Part shown: piece by piece, positions 1 to 5,963 of the stretch | How the letters are laid out: each line of letters begins with the position of its first letter | How positions within the stretch are numbered: the first letter of the stretch is position 1 | NCBI GenBank assembly: GCA_947454295.1 | Contig: CANGMO010000159.1 | Span: forward strand, 1-5,999 | Direction: 5' to 3' | DNA: 5,999 nt | Source of the DNA: Verrucomicrobiota bacterium | GTDB taxonomy: Bacteria > Verrucomicrobiota > Verrucomicrobiia > Limisphaerales > UBA9464 | The notes under the pieces: generated by a model | Databases searched by the model: none | The model's input: the letters and a program-made list of their open reading frames with translations, nothing else | Told to the model about the DNA's origin: nothing | Made by a program: the position numbers and the translations under genes

Positions 1-1
1 C

Positions 2-646
2 AATCGGCGCCATGGCTTCGATTTCTTCAGCATCGGTGGCGGTATCGGGATTGTTTACAATCCGGCGCTGGCCAGCGGCGATCCCGCCTGGTGGAACACT
101 CCTGCCGGCCGGAAGGTGCTCACACCCGAACGCTACGCCGCGACGCTCCTGCCGCTGTTGAAGCCGCTGGGGTTGAAGATTCTTCTCGAACCAGGCCGCT
201 TCATTACCGGCAACGCCGGCGCGCTGGTGACCCGCGTGGAGTTCATCAAGAAGACCGGGAAGAAGAACTTTGTGATCGTGGATGCGGCGATGAACGACCT
301 CATCCGCCCGGCCTTCTACGACAGCTATCACGAAATCGTGCCGCTCCGCCGCTCGCGGGGAGCCACGGTGTCCTCCGACGTGGTGGGGCCCATCTGCGAG
401 TCCGGCGACTACTTCGCCAAGGATCGTCCGCTTCCCAAGGTGGGTGAGGGTGACTTCCTCGCACTGCTCAGCGCCGGCGCGTACGGATCGGTCATGGGCA
501 GCACCTACAACAGTCGCCCGCTGGCCGCCGAAATTCTCGTCAACGGATCCAAGTCCGCCGTCGTGCGGCGCCGGCAGACTGTCGAGGAAATCTGGGCCAA
601 CGAGCAGCCGGCCCCGTGGCAGGCAGCCCGCAAGGCGCGCCGCTAG
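2..646 (+). CDS. lysA: Diaminopimelate decarboxylase, C-terminal part (5' end outside window)
   Basis: The product decarboxylates meso-2,6-diaminopimelate to L-lysine using pyridoxal phosphate (PLP), the last step of bacterial lysine synthesis, in the cytoplasm. The open frame enters from the left edge and gives 214 residues, about half of the usual ~420. Visible family motifs in order are a glycine loop FFSIGGGIGI near the start, EPGR at 188-199 (PLP phosphate binding), DAAMNDLIRPAFYDSYHEI, the catalytic CESGD at 395-409, and AYGSVMGSTYNSRP with its PLP-contacting tyrosine at 482-484. The PLP-binding lysine lies upstream of the window and cannot be checked. The stop is TAG at 644-646. A strong terminator follows, so lysA is probably the last gene of its transcript. 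The call rests on the closely spaced LysA-specific motifs. Related PLP decarboxylases (ornithine or arginine type) fit the CES and YNSRP regions less well. Confidence 0.95.
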   Translation, partial: NRRHGFDFFSIGGGIGIVYNPALASGDPAWWNTPAGRKVLTPERYAATLLPLLKPLGLKILLEPGRFITGNAGALVTRVEFIKKTGKKNFVIVDAAMNDLIRPAFYDSYHEIVPLRRSRGATVSSDVVGPICESGDYFAKDRPLPKVGEGDFLALLSAGAYGSVMGSTYNSRPLAAEILVNGSKSAVVRRRQTVEEIWANEQPAPWQAARKARR

Positions 647-677
647 CCTGAAGGGGGCAGGGGACCGCACCCCTTTG

Positions 678-714
678 GGCCAACCTGCTGGGATTCCGGC
701 AGGTTGGCCTTTTT
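678..714 (+). terminator. Rho-independent terminator after lysA
   Basis: GGCCAACCTGC (678-688) pairs perfectly with GCAGGTTGGCC (699-709). The stem extends inward by one G-T wobble and two G-C pairs to a GATT tetraloop (692-695), giving a 14-bp stem. Five T's follow at 710-714. It lies 31 bases after the lysA stop and before the pyrH promoter candidate, so it should end lysA transcription and insulate pyrH. There is no A-run on the left side, so it should act only on plus-strand transcripts. Confidence 0.93.
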
Positions 715-747
715 GTTGGGGGCCGAACCGCCACGGAGGCCGGCGGT

Positions 748-776
748 TTGACCGCATTTGACAGGGCTGTTACAAC
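748..776 (+). promoter_or_regulatory. Candidate sigma-70-type promoter for pyrH-frr
   Basis: TTGACC (748-753, 5 of 6 to the -35 consensus), a 17-base spacer, and TACAAC (771-776, 4 of 6 to the -10 consensus). Transcription would start near 783, only a few bases before the pyrH ATG at 787, giving an almost leaderless mRNA. Its position just after the lysA terminator supports the call. In a GC-rich genome single promoter matches are weak evidence, and GGAGG (735-739) ahead of a TTG at 748 offers a competing reading of the same bases as a translation start. Confidence 0.4.
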
Positions 777-786
777 CGGTCAGCCA

Positions 787-1524
787 ATGAAGAAAACCTC
801 TGGAGCCGCCAAGAAGCCAAAATACTGTCGCATCCTGCTGAAACTCAGCGGCGAAGCGCTGGGCGGGGAGGCGGGGTTTGGCATCAATCCCGAGGCCGTT
901 CACGACATGGCCCGTCAGGTCAAAGAGGTCCAGGAACTGCAGGTCGAAGTGGTGATCGTGGTGGGCGGCGGGAACATCTTCCGCGGCCTCCAAGGCAGCG
1001 AGAAAGGCATCGAGCGGGCCACGGGCGACTACATGGGCATGCTGGCGACCGTCATCAACGCTCTCGCGCTCCAGGACGCCCTGGAAAAACTCGGCGTGCA
1101 CACCCGCGTGCTGAGCGCCATCACCATGACCCAGATTGCCGAGCCCTTCATCCGACGTCGGGCCGTCCGCCATCTCGAAAAGGGACGCGTGGTCATCTTT
1201 GCCGCCGGCACTGGCAATCCGTTCTTCTCCACCGATACCGCCGCCGCGCTCCGGGCGAATGAAATCAACGCCGAGGTCGTCCTCAAGGCAACCAAGGTGG
1301 ATGGCATCTACGACAAGGATCCCAAGAAACACAAGGATGCCCAGCGTTACACCCAGATCAGCTACGCCGAGGCGCTCCAGAAGCAGCTCAAGGGCCTGGA
1401 TGCCGCCGCGTTTGCTCTCTGCCAGGACAATCGCATGCCGATTATCGTCTTCGACTTCTTCAAGCCCCACAACCTCATGCGCGTGGTCATGGGCGAGCCG
1501 GTGGGCACGATTGTTACCGGCTGA
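787..1524 (+). CDS. pyrH: UMP kinase
   Basis: PyrH phosphorylates UMP to UDP with ATP in pyrimidine nucleotide synthesis. It is a cytoplasmic amino-acid-kinase-fold enzyme, normally a hexamer. From ATG 787 the protein has 245 residues, close to the usual ~240. Seen in order: KLSGEAL (19-25, ATP phosphate binding), GGGNIFRG (60-67), GDYMGMLATVINALALQDAL (80-99, UMP site), GTGNPFFSTDTAA (141-153) and TKVDGIYDKDP (169-179, nucleotide binding). A TTG at 748, nine bases after GGAGG (735-739), would add 13 residues. I prefer ATG 787 because the added segment is not typical of PyrH, the bacterial homologues begin a similar distance before the LLKLSGEAL strand, and bases 748-776 also read as a promoter. 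frr follows after 38 bases, presumably in the same operon. The usual rpsB and tsf are not upstream. Confidence 0.96.
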   Translation: MKKTSGAAKKPKYCRILLKLSGEALGGEAGFGINPEAVHDMARQVKEVQELQVEVVIVVGGGNIFRGLQGSEKGIERATGDYMGMLATVINALALQDALEKLGVHTRVLSAITMTQIAEPFIRRRAVRHLEKGRVVIFAAGTGNPFFSTDTAAALRANEINAEVVLKATKVDGIYDKDPKKHKDAQRYTQISYAEALQKQLKGLDAAAFALCQDNRMPIIVFDFFKPHNLMRVVMGEPVGTIVTG

Positions 1525-1562
1525 TCGCACCGCGCGTTTTCCACTCCATCCCCTCACTTCCC

Positions 1563-2123
1563 ATGTCCATCGAAGAAATCCTGTTTGAAACCGAGGAGAA
1601 GATGCTCAAGACCGAAGAGCATGTGGTCTCCCAGTTCACCGGCGTGCGTACCGGCAAGGCCAGCCCGTCGCTCATCGAAAACGTGATGGTGGAGGCCTAC
1701 GGCTCCCACATGCGCCTCAAGGAGCTCGCCACCATCTCGGCACCCGAGTCCCGGATGCTGATGGTGCAGCCCTTCGATGTGAGCAACATCAAGGCGGTGG
1801 AAAAGGCCATTCAGTCCGCCAACCTGGGTCTCAACCCGGCCACTCAGGGCAAGTTTATCCGCATCGTTCTTCCTGATCTCAGCGCCGAGCGACGCCAGGA
1901 GTTTGTGAAGATCTGCAAGAAGATGTCCGAGGATGGCCGCGTGGCGGTGCGCAATGAGCGCCGTCAGGCCCTGGAAGCGCTCAAGAAGGCCAAGAACGAT
2001 GGTGGCGTGTCCGAGGATGACATCGAGACCGCGGAAACCGAGGTGCAGAAGCTCACCGATCAGTGCATCAAGAAGATCGACGAGCACCTCGCCCACAAGG
2101 AAAAGGAAATCCTGACCGTGTAA
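1563..2123 (+). CDS. frr: Ribosome recycling factor
   Basis: RRF works with EF-G to split the post-termination ribosome complex so that subunits can be reused; it is cytoplasmic. The 186 residues match the usual ~185. Residues 1-30 and about 105-186 form the three-helix domain I; about 31-104 form domain II. Visible motifs are FTGVRTGKASPSL (25-37, standard RTGRA hinge with Lys for Arg), VEAYGS (43-48), LGLNPATQGKFIRIVLPDLSAERR (88-111, split by the domain boundary near 104), and VAVRNERRQAL (127-137), the basic helix that contacts 23S rRNA. ATG 1563 begins the family N-terminus directly. No Shine-Dalgarno sequence is visible before it, so translation may be coupled to pyrH or SD-independent. 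The gene is convergent with the protease gene; only 23 bases separate the two stops. Confidence 0.97.
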   Translation: MSIEEILFETEEKMLKTEEHVVSQFTGVRTGKASPSLIENVMVEAYGSHMRLKELATISAPESRMLMVQPFDVSNIKAVEKAIQSANLGLNPATQGKFIRIVLPDLSAERRQEFVKICKKMSEDGRVAVRNERRQALEALKKAKNDGGVSEDDIETAETEVQKLTDQCIKKIDEHLAHKEKEILTV

Positions 2124-2146
2124 GCCCTCAGGGGCGCGGAACGGAA

Positions 2147-3130
2147 TCAGGCCTGGGGGCGCTGACGCTGACGGCGCCGCCACGCGTGGAGTCCGGCCGC
2201 TGCCGGCAGCGCTCCCCAGATCCAGGCGGGGACCGAGGCTTCCGGGACCACGCTGTCGATCCATTGCAGATTGCTGGAAATGCGCGTGGCCACCCACTCG
2301 GCCGGGATGTCCTGAACGGAATCCGGAATGCTGCCGAAACCGTTCAAATATAGGCCGCCCGCATCGAACACCGCGGCTTGAAAACTCGTGCCATCGAGCG
2401 GCGTGAAGCGCCAGCCGGTGACCACCCCGTAGTTCAATCCGGCCAGTTTCCAGACGCCGCCGTCCTGCACGAATACGCCGCCACCGCTGTCGCCCACTGA
2501 AAGCGTGGCTTCCTCCGCCAGTCCGCCGCCCGTGGTGCTGTCCCCTGGCGCGGAGATCCGGTCGAAATTCGCGGCCAGCACACTCCCCAGGCCCTGCGCC
2601 GAAAGATCCTCGACCCCCGACACGACATTCTGACCCCAGCGCATCTGGTTGTCGGTCGCGCCCCACTGCCAGCCGCGGAGTGACGTCGGGGAGGCTCCTG
2701 GGACGTCCACCGGATCCCCACGCTGGGTGCCGCGTCCAAAGACCGTGAGGGTCTTTCCCTCCTCGTCCGAGCCCCGGTAGAGCGGGGCCCAGGTGTGGAA
2801 CGGGTGGTCCACCTTGAAGATCGCCAGATCGGTGTCGGGACTGCGCCAGCTGGCGGTGGTGGTGTACAGTTCCCCCTGATACGAAATCACGTCGCCAACG
2901 CCGCCGGCCACGTGGCGCGCCGTGATCATGTAGTCCGCACCGATGGGGGTGGCGAGCGCATTGCCGTACTGGATTTGCCATTGCCAGCCGCTGCTATTGC
3001 CAGGATCGGTGGTGTTGTGGGACGGATCTCCAGTGCCGTAGAAGATCAAGCCCCAAGCCGGCAGGGCGGATATCCAGAAGGCGGCCAGCAGGACCCGGCG
3101 TCCCAGGGGAAGGGGATGATTCGGAGCCAC
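2147..3130 (-). CDS. Exported trypsin-like serine protease with PEP-CTERM-like tail
   Basis: This is probably an exported S1/S1C-type serine endopeptidase; its substrate is unknown. From GTG 3130 it has 327 residues. Residues 1-27 look like a signal peptide: two arginines (11-12), a hydrophobic run, then ALPAWG as a plausible cleavage site. The chymotrypsin-fold triad is complete: His73 in MITARHV, Asp101 in SPDTDLAIFKV, Ser215 in GDSGGGVFV. The predicted protein has no cysteine, so no disulfides. The C-terminus (295-327) has VPEAS, a hydrophobic stretch rich in Trp and Ala, then RRRQRQR, which is the layout of a PEP-CTERM sorting signal with Ala in place of the second Pro. Such tails direct exosortase-dependent processing at the cell surface. 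A GTG at 3232 would add 34 residues in front of the signal peptide and is disfavoured. It is divergent from the symporter gene. Confidence 0.85.
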   Translation of the reverse strand: MAPNHPLPLGRRVLLAAFWISALPAWGLIFYGTGDPSHNTTDPGNSSGWQWQIQYGNALATPIGADYMITARHVAGGVGDVISYQGELYTTTASWRSPDTDLAIFKVDHPFHTWAPLYRGSDEEGKTLTVFGRGTQRGDPVDVPGASPTSLRGWQWGATDNQMRWGQNVVSGVEDLSAQGLGSVLAANFDRISAPGDSTTGGGLAEEATLSVGDSGGGVFVQDGGVWKLAGLNYGVVTGWRFTPLDGTSFQAAVFDAGGLYLNGFGSIPDSVQDIPAEWVATRISSNLQWIDSVVPEASVPAWIWGALPAAAGLHAWRRRQRQRPQA

Positions 3131-3153
3131 GCCCCTCGATACCTGTCTCGGCC

Positions 3154-3179
3154 TCGCACCACAAGTGTGGAAGGTGCGA
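3154..3179. promoter_or_regulatory. Nested inverted repeat, operator-like, in divergent spacer
   Basis: Outer arms TCGCACC (3154-3160) and GGTGCGA (3173-3179) are exact reverse complements. Inside lies a second palindrome, CCACA (3159-3163) and TGTGG (3166-3170) around AG. The 3131-3282 spacer is otherwise without recognised features. Two overlapping palindromes between divergent genes suggest a binding site for a dimeric regulator. On the minus strand a very weak promoter, TTGTGG (3164-3159), 17 bases, TATCGA (3141-3136), would put the -35 box inside the repeat and transcription close to the protease GTG. The alternative is an RNA hairpin in a 5' leader. The symmetry is seen directly; the function is inferred. 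Confidence 0.4.
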
Positions 3180-3282
3180 AGGAGTTGCCAAGCGAACGGG
3201 CTCTGGCCCACCTTTGACGGCGTTCGTTCCACCCAACGCCCGCGTTCCGAATCGAAACTCGGACCGACACCCCGACTCCTGC

Positions 3283-5082
3283 ATGCACCTGACTTGGTTT
3301 GACTGGGCCATCGTCGCCGCCTATTTCGCCATCAATCTTGGCATCGGCCTCTGGTACCGCCGCAAGGCCACCGGATCCACCGATGAGTTTTTTGTGGGCG
3401 GCCGCAATGTCTCCTGGTGGTTGGCCGGCACCAGCATGGTGGCCACCACCTTTGCCGCCGATACGCCGCTTGCCGTCACTGGCATCGTGGCGGCCAATGG
3501 CATCGCGGGGAACTGGGTGTGGTGGAACATGCTCCTCAGCAGCATGCTCACCGTCTTCTTCTTCGCCAGGCTCTGGCGTCGCGCGGGCGTGCAGACCGAC
3601 GTGGAGTTTGCCGAGCTGCGCTACAGCGGGCCGCCGGCGGCGTTTCTACGCGGATTCCGGGCACTTTACCTCGGGCTTCCCATCAATTGCATCATCCTGG
3701 GCTGGGTGAATCTCGCCATGGTGAAGATCCTGATGATGATTTTCCCCGCGCTTACCACCAAGCTGAGCGCCCTCATGGTGGTGTTCGCCATCATGGGCGT
3801 CACGGCCCTGATCTCAACGCTCTCCGGTCTCTGGGGGGTGCTGGTAACCGACCTGTTCCAGTTCGTCCTCAAGATGGGCATGGTCGTCGTGCTGGCCATC
3901 TTCTCGGTGCGGGCCGCCGGCGGCATGGGGCCGATGATGGAAAAACTCCGCGCCCTGGACGCCACGCGGGGCGGCACTGGATCCATTCTGTCGTTCATGC
4001 CGGATCTGGACTCGGCCTGGATGCCGATGATCACCTTCTTCGTCTATCTCGGCGTGAACTGGTGGGCCACCTGGTACCCCGGCGCCGAGCCCGGCGGCGG
4101 CGGCTACGTGGCCCAGCGCATCTTCAGCGCCAAGGACGAACGCCACTCCTTGCTCGCCACCCTGTGGTTCAGCATCGCGCATTACGCCATCCGTCCCTGG
4201 CCTTGGATCCTCACCGCTCTGGCGTCGCTGGTGCTGTATCCCACCCTGAAGGACAAAGAGTCTGGTTTTGTGAAAACCATCATCGATCCCGCTGTGTTCC
4301 CGCCGGCGCTGGCCGGGGTGATGGTGGCCGCCTTCGCCGCGGCGTACATGTCGACGGTGGCCACGCAGCTCAACTGGGGCGCGTCGTACCTGATCAATGA
4401 CTTCTACCGCCGCTTTGTGTCCCCCGGACGCGCGGATGCCCACTACGTGAAGGCCGGACAGTGGGCGACCCTTGGCCTGATGATCTTTTCCTGCGGCGTG
4501 ACCTACTACCAGGACTCCATCTCCGGGGCGTGGAAATTCCTCATGGCCATCGGCGCCGGTACCGGCAGCGTGTTCATCCTCCGGTGGTTCTGGTGGCGCA
4601 TCAACGCGTGGAGTGAGGTGTCCGCCATGCTGACCTCGTTCGTCGTTTCGATGATTCTCCAATTCGGATTGAAATGGAACACCGAGGATCCCCGCGCCTT
4701 CGCCTGGACGGTGCTGGTGACCGTGTTGTGCTCCAACGTGGTGTGGCCGGTGGTGACCCTCCTCACGCAACCGGAGAAGGAATCAGTTCTGCTCGCCTTC
4801 TACCGCCGGGTCCGGCCCGCCGCGGCGCTCTGGGGCCCGATTGCGCGCAAAGCTTCCGATGTGCGTCCGCCTACCGATGGTGCCGCCAATCTGCGTGACT
4901 GGGTGGCCGGGTGCGTGATGATCTACCTGACCCTTTTCGGCACCGGAAAAATCATCTTCGGCGACACCACCGGTGGCCTGGTGCTCCTGGTGATTGCTGC
5001 GGTGGCCGGTGGGCTGGTCTATTGGGATCTCAGCCGGCGCGGCTGGAAGGTGTTCGACGACGAAGGCGGATCCTCGAAGTAA
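3283..5082 (+). CDS. Sodium:solute symporter (SSS family)
   Basis: A secondary transporter of the inner membrane that would use the sodium gradient to import a solute; the substrate cannot be read from the sequence. The 599 residues carry about 14 hydrophobic segments, for example near 7-25, 46-72, 79-98, 126-155, 161-183, 184-212, 247-266, 290-320, 338-364, 394-410, 416-438, 445-464, 473-494, 538-558 and 563-582. Family marks are GSTDEFFVGGRNVSWW (31-46), WWATWYPGAEPGGGGYVAQR (260-279), and AAAYMSTVATQLNWGASYL (352-370) then NDFYRR. The last is the conserved SSS core helix whose Ser/Thr residues line the sodium site in known structures. The soluble tail ends WKVFDDEGGSSK. ATG 3283 sits directly before the first membrane helix. 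TTG 3214 would add 23 polar residues and is not favoured. No Shine-Dalgarno sequence is evident. Within SSS I cannot assign a substrate subfamily. Confidence 0.93.
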   Translation: MHLTWFDWAIVAAYFAINLGIGLWYRRKATGSTDEFFVGGRNVSWWLAGTSMVATTFAADTPLAVTGIVAANGIAGNWVWWNMLLSSMLTVFFFARLWRRAGVQTDVEFAELRYSGPPAAFLRGFRALYLGLPINCIILGWVNLAMVKILMMIFPALTTKLSALMVVFAIMGVTALISTLSGLWGVLVTDLFQFVLKMGMVVVLAIFSVRAAGGMGPMMEKLRALDATRGGTGSILSFMPDLDSAWMPMITFFVYLGVNWWATWYPGAEPGGGGYVAQRIFSAKDERHSLLATLWFSIAHYAIRPWPWILTALASLVLYPTLKDKESGFVKTIIDPAVFPPALAGVMVAAFAAAYMSTVATQLNWGASYLINDFYRRFVSPGRADAHYVKAGQWATLGLMIFSCGVTYYQDSISGAWKFLMAIGAGTGSVFILRWFWWRINAWSEVSAMLTSFVVSMILQFGLKWNTEDPRAFAWTVLVTVLCSNVVWPVVTLLTQPEKESVLLAFYRRVRPAAALWGPIARKASDVRPPTDGAANLRDWVAGCVMIYLTLFGTGKIIFGDTTGGLVLLVIAAVAGGLVYWDLSRRGWKVFDDEGGSSK

Positions 5083-5094
5083 CCCGCATCGCGA

Positions 5095-5886
5095 TCACTC
5101 CCTGCCCGGGTTGGCGCTCCGGTCGGCTGCCATCCGGCGGTTGAACGCCACGCAGTCGGCGTACCGAACTCCGGTGCCTCCGAACAGGTCGAGCGCGCTG
5201 CCAATGGTCAGGTCGATCCGCCCGCGTCCCAGGCGCTCAACGGCCTCCAAATCCTCCAGTGATTTTGCACCACCCGCATACGTGCAGGGCAGGGGAGAAC
5301 CGTCCGCGAGCTGCGCCACCAGCTCGGTGTCAATGCCACGGCAGAGTCCTTCAACGTCCACGGCATGAATCAGGAACTCCACGCACCAGGTTGACAACGT
5401 TTGCAAGGTGTCGCGGGTGACGCGGAGGTTGGTGAACTTCTGCCAGCGATCGGTCACCACAAAGTACTCCCCGTCGCGTTTCCGGCAGCTGAGATCGAGT
5501 ACCAGCCGCCCGCGCCCGACCCGGTCGTGCAGTGTCTTCAGCCGGTCCCAATCCAGCCGTCCGTCCCGGAAGACCCAGGAGGTGACAATGACGTGTGAGG
5601 CGCCCGCCTCCAGCCATTGCGGGGCGTTGTCGGCCGTAATGCCGCCTCCGATCTGCAATCCCCCTGGCCAGGCCGCGAGGGCCTCACGGGCGGCGGTCTC
5701 ATTGCCCGGTCCCAGTTGGATCACGTGACCGCCCAGCAGGGCATCGCGGCGATATTGTTCCGCAAACCACCCTGCGGCTCGCTCCGAGACGAAGTTGGTT
5801 TTCACGCCACTGCCATCGTCGGTGAGGGTGCCGCCGACGATTTGCGTCACCCGTCCGTCACGAAGGTCAATGCACGGTCGAAACAT
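5095..5886 (-). CDS. hisA: Eukaryote-type HisA isomerase (ProFAR isomerase)
   Basis: HisA isomerises N'-5'-phosphoribosylformimino-AICAR ribonucleotide (ProFAR) to its ribulosyl form (PRFAR), the fourth step of histidine synthesis, in a cytoplasmic TIM barrel. The 263 residues match yeast HIS6/plant HISN3 in character better than ordinary bacterial HisA. Marks seen are FRPCIDLRDG (2-11, catalytic Asp7), QIVGGTLTDD (15-24), GGHVIQLGPGN (52-62), GGLQIGGGITADNA (75-88, phosphate loop), VIVTSWVF (99-106), LVLDLSCRKRDG (128-139), FLIHAVDVEGLCRGID (171-186, second acidic residue Asp177), TYAGGAKSLEDL (202-213) and IGSALDLFGG (228-237). ATG 5886 is chosen because it starts right at the family N-terminus and has AGGA seven bases upstream; a GTG at 5952 would add 22 basic residues. 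No other his gene is visible. It is convergent with the symporter; 12 bases separate the genes. Confidence 0.93.
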   Translation of the reverse strand: MFRPCIDLRDGRVTQIVGGTLTDDGSGVKTNFVSERAAGWFAEQYRRDALLGGHVIQLGPGNETAAREALAAWPGGLQIGGGITADNAPQWLEAGASHVIVTSWVFRDGRLDWDRLKTLHDRVGRGRLVLDLSCRKRDGEYFVVTDRWQKFTNLRVTRDTLQTLSTWCVEFLIHAVDVEGLCRGIDTELVAQLADGSPLPCTYAGGAKSLEDLEAVERLGRGRIDLTIGSALDLFGGTGVRYADCVAFNRRMAADRSANPGRE

Positions 5887-5893
5887 GGGGCCA

Positions 5894-5897
5894 TCCT
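5894..5897 (-). promoter_or_regulatory. Shine-Dalgarno site of hisA
   Basis: On the minus strand AGGA precedes the hisA ATG with a 7-base gap. It supports ATG 5886 over the longer GTG 5952 form. It is the only well-placed Shine-Dalgarno sequence before a preferred start in this window. Confidence 0.6.
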
Positions 5898-5963
5898 GAG
5901 GTCGGAGCCGTCGCGGCACAAATTTTTTGCCAGTCCGCGTTCCGGTGCTCACGATTTGCGCCA

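Noticed and set aside
643..1557. 304-codon minus-strand open frame opposite pyrH
   Set aside because: It is a shadow of pyrH with no recognisable motif, and it runs through the lysA terminator.
2124..2135. GCCC-TCAG-GGGC hairpin right after the frr stop, as a terminator
   Set aside because: The stem is only 4 bp and no T-run follows.
1554..2981. 475-codon minus-strand open frame across frr and the protease gene
   Set aside because: It overlaps frr antisense and the protease gene in another frame. Its composition (Arg, Gly, His rich) is that of a GC-rich shadow frame, and frr and the protease both have clear family motifs.
3131..3232. GTG 3232 as protease start
   Set aside because: It would place 34 non-hydrophobic residues ahead of the signal peptide and span the inverted repeat. 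GTG 3130 gives a normal signal peptide.
3214..3282. TTG 3214 as symporter start
   Set aside because: It adds 23 polar, Arg/Pro-rich residues before the first membrane helix, has no Shine-Dalgarno sequence and would run into the longer form of the divergent protease gene.
3417..4770. Long open frames overlapping the symporter gene (plus 3417-4400 and minus 3814-4770)
   Set aside because: Both are rich in His, Arg and Gly with no domain, as expected for off-frame reading of a GC-rich membrane protein gene.
5088..5095. ATCGCGAT palindrome between the symporter and hisA
   Set aside because: Eight bases of symmetry without spacing or a T-run are expected by chance and do not form a terminator.
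5887..5952. GTG 5952 as hisA start
   Set aside because: The 22 extra residues are basic and low in complexity, and HisA homologues start at the FRPCIDL strand. ATG 5886 also has a well-placed AGGA.
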